From assembly GCA_005877655.1 (NCBI GenBank), contig VBOC01000164.1:1-9049 (forward strand): a DNA stretch of 9,049 nucleotides, read 5' to 3'. Made by a program: the position numbers and the translations under genes. Below the pieces are notes generated by a model that made no database searches, was not told the DNA's origin, and saw only the letters and a list, made by a program, of their open reading frames with translations. Positions 1-6,377 of this stretch are shown here, piece by piece (position 1 is the first letter of the stretch; each line of letters opens with the position of its first letter). Source of the DNA: Ignavibacteria bacterium. GTDB lineage: Bacteria > Bacteroidota > Ignavibacteria > UBA10030 > SZUA-254.

Positions 1-211
1 TCCTGAATGAACGGCCGGTGGGAAAATAGTGAAAATTTGCATGGTGTCAAAGTCGATTGGAGGGATTGGGTGGTTAATCGGGGGCCCTTGAATCACCCGC
101 CTCGGTCGAAAATGCCCATCAATTGCGGATTACATCACGAGATACTATATTGATCCAGTAGCACGCCCACTCTCGGATTCTGTTTGACGGTCACTGACCG
201 GAGGAGATACT
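1..211. other. Upstream non-coding stretch
   Basis: I see no convincing gene here. A 48-codon open frame at 7-153 on the plus strand has no ribosome binding site and no protein-like composition. The last 12 bases carry the ribosome binding site of the lipoprotein gene that follows. No promoter could be placed with confidence. Confidence 0.5.
200..206 (+). promoter_or_regulatory. Shine-Dalgarno site of the lipoprotein gene
   Basis: GGAGGAG lies 5 bases before the ATG at 212. It fixes the start of the lipoprotein gene and shows that SD-led initiation is used in this genome. Confidence 0.75.
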
Positions 212-550
212 ATGAAGAAAGCTTTGGTGCTTCTACTTTTATCCTTGCTGTCCTCGTGCAAGGAAACCCCATCCCAGCCCCCGCAATTCAGGAGCCGAAT
301 CGTCGCCTACGTGCATTGGGGCAACCAGGCCTTGGCCGGAAAGCAGATTGAGCTGTTACCCACCGGGGAGATGAAATTTACAGATTCTACAGGTCAGGCA
401 GAGTTCTCAGTCCCAGGCGGGAGGTACGTTATCCGCGCTTTCGACATTAATAGGGGCGGTCCGTCCTTCCGAAGCATCGATTTCAATGCCGATGTTCAAT
501 CGGGGCAAACGCTCAAGATCGATATCTTCGACTGCCTGGACTGCCTATAG
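212..550 (+). CDS. Small lipoprotein with a carboxypeptidase-regulatory-like beta-sandwich
   Basis: This is a predicted exported lipoprotein of 112 residues. It has a basic start (MKK), a leucine-rich hydrophobic stretch and a lipobox LSSC, so Cys16 would be lipidated after cleavage by signal peptidase II. A proline-rich linker follows. Residues about 28-100 resemble the prealbumin-like/carboxypeptidase-regulatory fold: alternating strands with 'ALAGKQIELLPTG', 'TDSTGQAEFSVPGGRYVIRA' and a closing 'VQSGQTLKIDIFDC'. Such domains usually act as structural or binding modules on the cell surface, and no catalytic residues are seen. The protein ends in C-L-D-C-L, a CxxC at residues 108-111 that could bind metal or form a disulfide. 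The start is supported by GGAGGAG five bases upstream. The gene stands alone and converges with the helicase gene downstream. The lipoprotein call is firm; the precise role is unknown. Confidence 0.8.
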   Translation: MKKALVLLLLSLLSSCKETPSQPPQFRSRIVAYVHWGNQALAGKQIELLPTGEMKFTDSTGQAEFSVPGGRYVIRAFDINRGGPSFRSIDFNADVQSGQTLKIDIFDCLDCL

Positions 551-638
551 CAGTTTGTTAATGCCTTTACCGCTCCACCCGCAACTCAGTATCTTCCGTT
601 GAGCGCGGGCCGCAAATCTTCGCCGTAAGCAAATCCGG

Positions 639-1811
639 TCAGTGCCGGCGGCGGTTCCGGTTCTGCCCCGAACGCGGGTGGAACCGCTGCGGGCCGTGGC
701 GCGCTCCCACATTCTGTTTCGGGGGCTCGACGAGTCCCGGGAGATCGGCGTTGTTGACCAGCTTCAGTTCGATGTTGCCGGCGTGGGTAAAAAGTATCTG
801 CTTGAAGAAAGCCCTCTCCTCATCCGTTGCGACGAGCGAAATTGCCTCTCCCCGTTTGCCCGCCCGCGCCGTGCGGCCCACGCGGTGCGTGTAGGAATCC
901 ACGTCCCGCGGAATCTCATAATTGTAGACGTGTGTGACGTCGTCGATATGCAGCCCCCGGGCGGCGACGTCGGTCGCCACTAGAACGTTGAACTTTTTAC
1001 CCTTAAAATCAGCGGTCACCCGCTCGCGCTGCGGCTGCGACATGTCGCCGTGGAGGCATCGGGCGTGGACGCCGTTGTGCGATAACCTCCGGGCCAGCTT
1101 GGCGGTGACGTGCTTGCGGTTGCAGAAAACGAGTGCGAGATCGCGTTCACGCTGAAGAAGATGGATGAGGAGCGATAATTTCTGGTCGCCGCTCGTTTGA
1201 TAGTACGTCTGGTGCAGAAACTCCGGCTTCACTGCCGCCGCAAACTGAACTCTTGCGGGGTTGACCATATACTTTTGAGCAATCCGGAGGATCTCCTTGG
1301 GCAGGGTGGCGCTGAGGAGCAGCGTCTGGCGCTGCTTCGGAACGTGACGCAGGATTCGCTCGATGTCCGGCAAAAAGCCCATGTCAAGCATCCGGTCCGC
1401 TTCGTCAAACACGAGGTGGCGAACCCTGTCGAGATGGACATCGCCGCGCTGCATTAGGTCCAACAACCGGCCGGGCGTTCCCACGACAATGTTGGCGTGA
1501 CGCAATTCCCTGATCTGGTTACTGATTGAGACTCCTCCGTACACGGCCGCAATGCCGATGTCTCTTCCCCTGCCAAACTTCGTAAATTCTGCCGATATCT
1601 GAACGGCGAGCTCCCGCGTGGGTGCAAGGATGAGGGTGGAGATCCCGTTTTGCCGCTCGACCTTCTCCAGGAGGGGCAGGGCAAATCCGAGCGTCTTGCC
1701 GGATCCGGGAGGTATCAGCTCCTGCTGGATCGGAGTGGGGGTTGTAATACCGTGCTTTGCGAGCAGGGCAATGGTGGGTTTGCTAAGGTGAATTGATTCA
1801 AACGTGGTCAT
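639..1811 (-). CDS. RhlE-type DEAD-box RNA helicase with a damaged motif I
   Basis: This is an ATP-dependent RNA helicase of the DEAD-box family, which remodels structured RNA in ribosome assembly, RNA decay or cold adaptation. Motifs are visible in order: Q motif (PTPIQQ, residues 25-30), the end of motif I (GSGKT, 36-40), Ia (APTRELA, 63-69), GG (YGG, 91-93), Ib (TPGRLLDL, 112-119), II (DEAD, 136-139), III (SAT, 167-169), IV (LVFCNR, 227-232), V (VATDVAARGL, 278-287) and VI (HRVGRTARAG, 309-318). The C-terminus is a short basic tail rich in R, N and H, as in RhlE-like proteins. Between 'LIP' and 'GSGKT' family members carry about 14 residues (roughly xxLxGRDxxxxAQT); here only one proline remains. 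About 13 residues (39 bases, in frame) are therefore missing, including the first strand and the A-x-T of motif I, so ATP binding is doubtful. At 390 residues it is otherwise near normal for the family. Its ATG overlaps the stop of the upstream small gene as ATGA, suggesting translational coupling. Confidence 0.9.
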   Translation of the reverse strand: MTTFESIHLSKPTIALLAKHGITTPTPIQQELIPPGSGKTLGFALPLLEKVERQNGISTLILAPTRELAVQISAEFTKFGRGRDIGIAAVYGGVSISNQIRELRHANIVVGTPGRLLDLMQRGDVHLDRVRHLVFDEADRMLDMGFLPDIERILRHVPKQRQTLLLSATLPKEILRIAQKYMVNPARVQFAAAVKPEFLHQTYYQTSGDQKLSLLIHLLQRERDLALVFCNRKHVTAKLARRLSHNGVHARCLHGDMSQPQRERVTADFKGKKFNVLVATDVAARGLHIDDVTHVYNYEIPRDVDSYTHRVGRTARAGKRGEAISLVATDEERAFFKQILFTHAGNIELKLVNNADLPGLVEPPKQNVGARHGPQRFHPRSGQNRNRRRH

Positions 1812-1969
1812 TTACTTTCCTCTCTTTTTGCCGGCATCTTCAATTGTTCGATTACCGCCCGATTCGCTTTTTTGAATTCTCTCGCAAATTCCTTCATCTC
1901 TTCGAGAATCTTGAGCTTCTCCTCAAACGGCAGTTTCGCAATCTGTTTTCGGTATTCCTCCTTGGTCAT
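1808..1969 (-). CDS. Small charged helical protein coupled to the helicase
   Basis: This is a predicted 53-residue cytoplasmic protein rich in Lys and Glu, beginning MTKEEYRKQIAKLPFEEK and continuing as one or two amphipathic helices with no membrane segment. I do not recognise a named family, although the pattern 'M-T-x-E-E-Y-x-x-x-x-x-x-L-P-F-E-E-K' looks like short conserved hypothetical proteins. I chose the ATG at 1969 because GGGGAG sits 5 bases upstream. A longer version starting at a GTG at 2047 (79 residues) is open but has no ribosome binding site. Its stop overlaps the helicase start (ATGA), so the two are probably co-translated, which hints at a helicase partner or regulator. Function is unknown. 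Confidence 0.6.
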   Translation of the reverse strand: MTKEEYRKQIAKLPFEEKLKILEEMKEFAREFKKANRAVIEQLKMPAKREESK

Positions 1970-2121
1970 CGCAACTCCCCTCAATCCATCACGCTTGAGG
2001 CTGTTTGCAAGAGCCACCGCCTTCTTGTAAGGATCGCGGTTCTTCACCTTAATGGAGGCGAGCTGAATTAATGCTGTGGCCTTGATTCTTATTATCCAAG
2101 AGCGAACGGAGGTTTAAGAAG

Positions 2122-2195
2122 TGGGCCCTGGAGGACTTGAACCTCCGACCCGCTGATTATGAGTCAGCTGCTCTAACCAACTGAGCTAAGGGCCC
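2122..2195 (-). tRNA. tRNA with anticodon CAT (tRNA-Ile2 or elongator tRNA-Met)
   Basis: The minus strand folds into a full cloverleaf. The acceptor is GGGCCCT paired with AGGGCCC, and the discriminator base is A. The D arm is GCTC/GAGC with loop AGTTGGTTA. The anticodon arm is GCTGA/TCAGC with loop CTCATAA, so the anticodon is CAT (2161-2159). The variable loop is GGGTC and the T arm is GGAGG/CCTCC with loop TTCAAGT. CCA is not encoded. The G1-C72 pair excludes initiator tRNA-fMet, which has an unpaired position 1-72 in most bacteria. Base pairs C4-G69 and C5-G68, and general similarity to bacterial ileX genes, favour tRNA-Ile2, whose C34 is changed to lysidine by TilS so that it reads AUA. 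Elongator Met remains possible. The tRNA call is very firm; the amino acid identity is less so. Confidence 0.95.
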
Positions 2196-2294
2196 CTGGA
2201 GGAGCTTTTTCACATCACACACCGCGCAGACCTCTTCGGATTCCCGGTGCTCTCGCGCTCCGCGAAGCCTCAATGTATTGATTTTTGACCTCTA

Positions 2295-3359
2295 CTACAA
2301 GGGCGGGTGGGAGGTAACTGGAGATTGTGTGGAGATGGGCACCGTTCTACCATGGCGATTGGCCAAATTATATAGCAGGATCGAAAGAGCGAGAATGTTC
2401 CCGATGATGGCGCTTGGCGCCCACAGCATGGTGCCGAGTGTGCCCGAGGCCCACGCAGCCGGGATCCAAGCCCAACGCCCCGGCGCAGATCTCTCGAGGA
2501 GTCGGCCCAACACCACGCCGTAGATGAGGTGGGCCTTCCTGACAACCGGCGGTATGATCATCATTAGGAGAACTGGGATGAGCCAGATTTCCCATCGGCC
2601 TTTCGCCTTGGCAGCGATGACTAACGAACCCAGCAATAGCAAGGCTGAAATCAGGTAAGAATAATTCCCTGCATACTCAAACAACCCCAAGTTATCGCTG
2701 GCGCGACCGGATAGCTGAGCAAGATTCGTCAGGCCTGAAAGACTGAATCCGGAGATGAGCGGCAACCCGAATCCGAGGGCGAGCGTCCCACAGTAGAAAA
2801 GCAGCAGCCCCTTCCAACGTTTGCCCATATTATCGATCAAACCGAAGGGGAGGAATAAGATCGGGGACACCTTAATCAGCGTCGCCGTCCCTAGCGATGC
2901 ACCGGCGACGGAAGCGGACGAGGAAATCATCGCAAAACAGATGAGAAGGCATACAAGGCCGTTGACCTGCCCGAGTTCTGCGTTGAGAATCAGCAATCTC
3001 GCCACCGCAATGATGAAGAGGGCCTCTACCAACCACATCGCCTTCCTGCCTGGATGAAAAGCGGGCAAGCAGATCCACAACACTCCTAGGATCACCAGGC
3101 CCTGAATGACATACCAGATTTCCGAAGCTAGATGATAGGGCAGAGAGGAAAGAGGAGAGAGAAGCCAAGCCAGGGTGGGTGGATAGATATATCCGTCCGC
3201 CTCTCCGTGACTTCGGGCGGCTTTGTAGAAGATGGGGTAGTCAACGCCCAGGGTTTCTTGCCGTTCGATGGAATGAGGAAAAATACCAACGAGGCATGCA
3301 AGGAAGAGCAGCCAGATCGCTAGCTTGAATAGCCTCGGCCTCCGGAAGGGCCGATTCAT
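2295..3359 (-). CDS. GT87-like (DUF2029) polytopic membrane glycosyltransferase
   Basis: This 354-residue protein is strongly hydrophobic, with about eight to ten membrane segments starting at residues 12-28. Near the N-terminus, after the first segment, 'GVDYPIFYKAAR' (38-49) and 'YIYPPTLAWLLSPLSSLP' (57-74) match the pattern of glycosyltransferase family 87: an acidic residue (here D40) in the first outer loop, then a Y-x-Y/F-P-P and L-x-P-L stretch. Characterised members transfer a sugar from a polyprenyl-phosphate donor on the outer face of the cytoplasmic membrane, as mycobacterial PimE does. Substrate and acceptor here cannot be read from sequence. It is shorter than most relatives (about 400 residues), mainly in the first loop. 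The ATG at 3359 is the only ATG close to an in-frame stop 21 bases upstream, but I see no good ribosome binding site. It lies 76 bases downstream of the propeller gene on the same strand and could be co-transcribed with it. Confidence 0.7.
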   Translation of the reverse strand: MNRPFRRPRLFKLAIWLLFLACLVGIFPHSIERQETLGVDYPIFYKAARSHGEADGYIYPPTLAWLLSPLSSLPYHLASEIWYVIQGLVILGVLWICLPAFHPGRKAMWLVEALFIIAVARLLILNAELGQVNGLVCLLICFAMISSSASVAGASLGTATLIKVSPILFLPFGLIDNMGKRWKGLLLFYCGTLALGFGLPLISGFSLSGLTNLAQLSGRASDNLGLFEYAGNYSYLISALLLLGSLVIAAKAKGRWEIWLIPVLLMMIIPPVVRKAHLIYGVVLGRLLERSAPGRWAWIPAAWASGTLGTMLWAPSAIIGNILALSILLYNLANRHGRTVPISTQSPVTSHPPL

Positions 3360-3435
3360 TGGGCGTGAAGCATTCTATCCAAATCTTCCCCCGCTGCTTG
3401 ACGACCCTTTGCTTCTAACTCTCTTCGTGCTGAGA

Positions 3436-4845
3436 TCACTTCGTGATCACCATTTTTCTGGCCGCAGAAAACTTGCCCTGATTAGCGGAGATCGTGCAGA
3501 AGTAAATTCCGCTCGCCAATCCGGGGAGATCGATGGTCGCTTCATGAACCCCGGCCTCGAGGTGTCGGTTATCCACGATAGTTTTGATCTCGCGGCCGAG
3601 AAGATCAAAAACCTTAAGAGAAACGGTTCCGGCCTCACGGAGGGAGAAGCGTACCGAGGTGGTCGGATTAAAGGGGTTGGGATAGTTTTGATCAAGACGG
3701 TACTCGGAACTGAGGCTGTTCGGGCCTGCAAGTTCATGGCCGGAGTACACCCCGTCGATTGTGAAGGTCCCCCCAACACCATACTTCACAATCATCATGT
3801 CCTGTTGGGTATTGACCGTGGTGGATCCCACCATGACAAGGCTGCTATCCGCATTGCTGGCCTTCATTTTTGCCATGGTGTTCGCATTACCCCTACCGCT
3901 CCCGTCGAAGAGAACCTCCGAGCTGAGGGCGCCTGAGGAGTCGAACTTCGCGAGATGCCATGCATTGTAAGGGACATCGTAATAGACGCGATGACCAGCG
4001 ACATACATGCCGCCCGTTCGGTCTTCGATCCGTATGGTGTTCCAATAGCTCTGAATCGCTGACTGCGCTTTAAGGTGAATGTTTCCGGAAGCTTTATCAT
4101 ACTTGTAGAATTCCGACCCATTGGCATGATAGGCGGTAACGTAGACGTAGTCCCTGTCTGAAGTGATGCCCGCGGCGGAGACTTGGTTGGAGAGGCACTC
4201 AAACGATCGAGCGATCCACGCCTGCGTCCCGCCAGGAGAATATTTGACTGTGGACGCATCGAGATCCCCGCATGTGGCAGCGCTTCGCCCCGTCACATAA
4301 ACCCCCGATGCGTCTGCAAAAAGTGCTGTCACCTCATCGTAGCCCGCATGCTGGTAGTTCCTCACCCACTGCCTTCGAAGCTGGTTGTCGAACTTCAGCG
4401 TGGTATAGGCCGCAGAATAGCTTGGAGCGATGATCGACGTGCCCGCGATGTACATAACCATTCCGACAACATCATCGGAGCCGCCGCTGTTGTACGACGC
4501 CTCGCCCACCAGTCCATCAGGACTGTATTTTAGCAGCGTAAAATGATTGGCAGCCGTTGCCGAATCGCGGTGCAGCCCTGCAACAAAAAACGTGTCGTTC
4601 TGGGTGGGAATGACACTGACCGCGTCATCGTCATAGTGCAGGCCGCTGTAATCGTATCGTCTTTCAATCGTGCTGTCCATCTTGATGGTGCCGGCGGTAT
4701 CTAAGACGAATGAGACGATGTCATAGTCCGCACCAAACCCCGAGCCTAGCTGGCTTCTTCCGGTGATGTAGAGGTTCGACCCCTTGACTGCGATCGATCG
4801 CGCCTGATCGTTCCCCCCATGATCGTAGAGCTGGTACCATTGTCT
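3436..4845 (-). CDS. T9SS-sorted beta-propeller protein, C-terminal part after a frameshift
   Basis: This is the larger part of one gene whose N-terminal part is at 4746-5108. The coding frame is protein-like from 4845, although its first ATG is at 4680 (414 residues). It holds repeats of about 40-50 residues of the form 'D/N-x-V/A-x-x-(I/V)...(V/L)-Y-V-x-G...x-K-Y-(D/S)-x-x-G', for example 'YDEVTALFADASGVYVTGRS' and 'WNTIRIEDRTGGMYVAGHR', typical of SBBP/propeller blades. The last 89 residues are a type A sorting domain of type IX secretion: 'LDQNYPNPFNPTTSVRF', then 'VSLKVFDLLGREI', then 'LASGIYF' and a terminal 'KMVITK'. In T9SS bacteria this domain is cleaved after outer-membrane passage and the protein is released or anchored on the surface. 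The role is probably surface or secreted, binding or structural; no catalytic motif is seen. Without repair of the frame this part would not be made with the signal peptide. Confidence 0.85.
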   Translation of the reverse strand, partial: RQWYQLYDHGGNDQARSIAVKGSNLYITGRSQLGSGFGADYDIVSFVLDTAGTIKMDSTIERRYDYSGLHYDDDAVSVIPTQNDTFFVAGLHRDSATAANHFTLLKYSPDGLVGEASYNSGGSDDVVGMVMYIAGTSIIAPSYSAAYTTLKFDNQLRRQWVRNYQHAGYDEVTALFADASGVYVTGRSAATCGDLDASTVKYSPGGTQAWIARSFECLSNQVSAAGITSDRDYVYVTAYHANGSEFYKYDKASGNIHLKAQSAIQSYWNTIRIEDRTGGMYVAGHRVYYDVPYNAWHLAKFDSSGALSSEVLFDGSGRGNANTMAKMKASNADSSLVMVGSTTVNTQQDMMIVKYGVGGTFTIDGVYSGHELAGPNSLSSEYRLDQNYPNPFNPTTSVRFSLREAGTVSLKVFDLLGREIKTIVDNRHLEAGVHEATIDLPGLASGIYFCTISANQGKFSAARKMVITK

Positions 4846-5108
4846 GTTCCCGCCCGATCATATTTTGCCACAAAATAATCGGTATTATCAGCACTATTGG
4901 TGACCCATCCGGCTACATATACGTTTCCTAGATTGTCGATATCGAGATCATTGATGTAGTCATCCTTGTGGTAACCGTCCTGAATCCTGGCCCATCTGAA
5001 TGTGAGCTGTGCGGCGGCAAATCGAGGGATGCCCGAAACGATGGTGAAGAGCGCGAATAACGCGATGGGACGAAAACGTTTGAGTGGCCAGGTTGGAAAG
5101 GCATTCAT
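4746..5108 (-). CDS. T9SS-sorted beta-propeller protein, N-terminal part before the frameshift
   Basis: This is the start of the gene completed at 3436-4845. It begins with a clear signal peptide: basic region 'PLKRFRP', hydrophobic 'IALFALFTIVSGI', and a likely cleavage after 'RFAAAQ' near residue 34. The first propeller repeat follows ('DYINDLDIDNLGNVYVAGW' to 'DYFVAKYDRAG', ending near 4850). After that the frame becomes unlike the family ('TDNGTSSTIMGG...') and stops at 4746. The neighbouring frame continues the repeat as 'RQWYQLYDHGGNDQARSIAV...LYITGR', which joins exactly if one base is added in GGAAC at 4846-4850. Restored, the whole protein would be about 557 residues. The ATG at 5108 is preceded by GAGGAGGA a few bases upstream. 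The frameshift may be a sequencing error or a real inactivating change. Confidence 0.8.
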   Translation of the reverse strand: MNAFPTWPLKRFRPIALFALFTIVSGIPRFAAAQLTFRWARIQDGYHKDDYINDLDIDNLGNVYVAGWVTNSADNTDYFVAKYDRAGTDNGTSSTIMGGTIRRDRSQSRGRTSTSPEEAS

Positions 5109-5112
5109 ATTG

Positions 5113-5120
5113 TTCCTCCT
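5113..5120 (-). promoter_or_regulatory. Shine-Dalgarno site of the propeller gene
   Basis: On the minus strand CGAGGAGGAACAAT immediately precedes the ATG at 5108, giving a strong AGGAGG-type site. It fixes the start of the signal peptide-bearing frame. Confidence 0.7.
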
Positions 5121-5150
5121 CGGTGGACCGTCCTCCGCAAAATGGAGCTA

Positions 5151-5208
5151 GACCCTCCGTGTGTCGCCGGACATGGGACTACTTCCCCCCGGTGCGTGGG
5201 AGAGGGTC
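5151..5208 (-). other. Possible structured RNA leader before the propeller gene
   Basis: In the 125-base gap between the cupin and propeller genes, minus-strand GACCCTC (5208-5202) is exactly complementary to GAGGGTC (5157-5151). It encloses a second partial pairing of CACCGG (5194-5189) with CCGGCG (5170-5165), and an inner GGGG/TCCC hairpin. The linkers on either side between the outer and middle stems are both 7 bases long. I do not recognise a known riboswitch or terminator class. It could be a leader or 3' end structure, or chance in GC-rich sequence. Confidence 0.25.
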
Positions 5209-5233
5209 CCAAAAGATTAAAGCACCCCGATGA

Positions 5234-5614
5234 CTATTTCTTCTCCCGCACTTTCAGCTCGATCGTCCTCACGCGAAGGTCGGATTTTCCGATATTCTCC
5301 ACCGCATGCGTCTCCGCCTCCCGCCAGCCGATGTCCCCCGTTTTGAGTATCCGCTCGTCAGACTTGCCGCCGGGGGATGTTACCCTTATTCTTCCACCGG
5401 TGAGAACTTCCGTAATCCTCGCGGCGTGGGAATGCATGGCGGCCTTCTCGCCGGGTTTCAAATGAAAATCGATCACGCGCACCTTGTCATTATCAACCAC
5501 CAGGGTGTGCGAAGCCGGCGCGACCTTTATGGGATCTTGCGCGAGCACCGCCTTGCCTCCGAATCCAACGAGCGCCACGAATGCAACGAACAGCAGACGA
5601 TATCGATTGTCCAT
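5234..5614 (-). CDS. Small exported cupin-fold protein
   Basis: This is a single-domain cupin of 126 residues with an N-terminal signal peptide: 'RYRLLFVAFVALVGFGGKAVLAQ', with cleavage probable after VLA. The mature protein would sit in the periplasm or outside. Numbered from the chosen ATG, cupin motif 1 is seen as P-G-E-K-A-A-M-H-S-H-x5-E (H61, H63, E69) and motif 2 as H-A-V-E-N (H103, N107). The HxH...E...H set is a normal metal-binding arrangement. Small cupins of this kind may be enzymes or sensors; the substrate is unknown. I prefer the ATG at 5614 because AGGAAGG ends 9 bases upstream. The ATG at 5623 (129 residues) directly abuts that site and is less likely. It lies 125 bases upstream of the propeller gene on the same strand and may be transcribed with it. 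Confidence 0.8.
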   Translation of the reverse strand: MDNRYRLLFVAFVALVGFGGKAVLAQDPIKVAPASHTLVVDNDKVRVIDFHLKPGEKAAMHSHAARITEVLTGGRIRVTSPGGKSDERILKTGDIGWREAETHAVENIGKSDLRVRTIELKVREKK

Positions 5615-5819
5615 GCGAACCATCCTTCCTAAGTTACTGCCGGATACAAAGTTCAGAGCAAATCCGCCACCAATTTAAAGAAAACCGCCCTTACATCCAA
5701 CCATCCCGGCCTTGTAGCCAAGCATACCGACCTTTCAGCTGAAATCTCTCCCGAAAAACGCTCAAAAGTACCTCTTTCAGTCCTTTCGCCGAATTTGCCC
5801 CAATTAATACATTTCTTCA
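5615..5819. other. Divergent intergenic region, cupin side
   Basis: No gene is seen. On the minus strand TTGGAT (5700-5695), a 17-base spacer and TAAATT (5677-5672) form a weak candidate promoter for the cupin gene. The matches to the sigma-70 consensus are only partial (about 3 of 6 and 4 of 6). The plus-strand promoter for the zinc-ribbon gene lies just beyond the right end. Confidence 0.3.
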
Positions 5820-5848
5820 TTGACTCAATGGCCGCAATTTCGTATATT
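5820..5848 (+). promoter_or_regulatory. Near-consensus sigma-70-like promoter
   Basis: TTGACT (5820-5825), a 17-base spacer and TATATT (5843-5848) match the bacterial housekeeping promoter TTGACA-N17-TATAAT closely and with ideal spacing. Transcription would start near 5855 and run into the zinc-ribbon and rpsU genes, leaving a leader of about 140 bases. It does not resemble the Bacteroidia-type promoter (TTTG / TAnnTTTG). Confidence 0.65.
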
Positions 5849-5854
5849 TAATTA

Positions 5855-5920
5855 ATGAGATGCTTACGCCTGTTTGTTCTCGCTGACGCGATCCACTTCC
5901 CCCCTCAAGAGAACCTATAG
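5855..5920 (+). CDS. Possible leaderless 21-residue leader peptide
   Basis: An ATG lies exactly where transcription from the 5820-5848 promoter is expected to start. It opens a 21-codon frame (MRCLRLFVLADAIHFPPQEN, then L and TAG). The frame contains a short hydrophobic run but no known attenuator pattern. It could be a leaderless leader peptide that influences the zinc-ribbon gene 75 bases downstream, or it could be chance. There is no homology evidence. Confidence 0.2.
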   Translation: MRCLRLFVLADAIHFPPQENL

Positions 5921-5995
5921 CCGTTCGTTACACCCTGGTCGCGTTCCACGCATCTCTGGCAACCAAAATTTCATTCACCATTTCTGGATGGATGC

Positions 5996-6373
5996 ATGGC
6001 TCGGACCAAATACTCTGAACAGTTCTGCGGCTATTGCAACAAGACCATGAGGATGGAGTTGGGCGGGGAAATGGAAGGTCAGCTGAATCGGGCCTGGTTT
6101 CGTTGCACTCGCTGCCACCACACAACTCTCATCGACTTGAAAATCCGGACTGATGGCGGGGTTGAAGCGAGACTCGATGCTGCAACGGCAACGTTGTATA
6201 GTCCGCTGCAAAGCTTTAAGATCGGTGAAGCGATTTTCCACGCCGAGTGGAATGACGTCGGGAAGGTGACGCAGAAAATGAAGACTTCCGACGGCAGCCA
6301 GGCGATTCTGGTCTCGTTCGAGAAACAGGGTCAACGACGGCTGATCGAAAATCTTCGGCCCGAAGCGCTGTAA
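5996..6373 (+). CDS. Zinc-ribbon protein with a C-terminal SH3-like (CarD/TRCF-type) domain
   Basis: This 125-residue cytoplasmic protein has two parts. Residues 8-48 form a zinc ribbon with two CxxC knuckles (C11/C14 and C37/C40). Residues about 69-121 ('YSPLQSFKIGEAIFHAEWNDVGKV...ILVSFEKQGQRRLIENL') follow the pattern 'Y-x-x-G-x-x-I-x-H-x-x-(x)-x-x-G-x-V...I-x-V-x-F-x-x-x-G-x-x-x-L' of small SH3-like beta-barrels related to the CarD/TRCF RNA polymerase-interacting domain and similar modules. A role in binding RNA, DNA or RNA polymerase is inferred. It is transcribed from a strong promoter and sits 40 bases upstream of rpsU on the same strand, so it probably belongs to one operon with that ribosomal gene. 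The ribosome binding site is weak (only GGATGG-like bases before the ATG), in contrast to rpsU. The exact function is unknown. Confidence 0.7.
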   Translation: MARTKYSEQFCGYCNKTMRMELGGEMEGQLNRAWFRCTRCHHTTLIDLKIRTDGGVEARLDAATATLYSPLQSFKIGEAIFHAEWNDVGKVTQKMKTSDGSQAILVSFEKQGQRRLIENLRPEAL

Positions 6374-6377
6374 ACAT

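Noticed and set aside
7..153. 48-codon plus-strand open frame at the left edge
   Set aside because: It has no ribosome binding site, no hydrophobic or domain pattern, and unremarkable length for chance.
184..211. TTGACG, 16 bases, GATACT resembling a promoter before the lipoprotein gene
   Set aside because: Transcription would begin inside the coding sequence and past the ribosome binding site, so it cannot serve this gene.
578..611. Imperfect CCCGC...GCGGG hairpin between the converging lipoprotein and helicase genes
   Set aside because: The stem is interrupted and no T run follows on either strand; too weak to list as a terminator.
3434..3448. GATCAC-TTC-GTGATC hairpin at the propeller gene stop
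   Set aside because: It has a short stem that overlaps the stop codon and no T run, so a terminator call is not supported.
3325..3936. 203-codon plus-strand open frame
   Set aside because: It is antisense to the T9SS sorting domain and propeller repeats, which are clearly the real coding strand.
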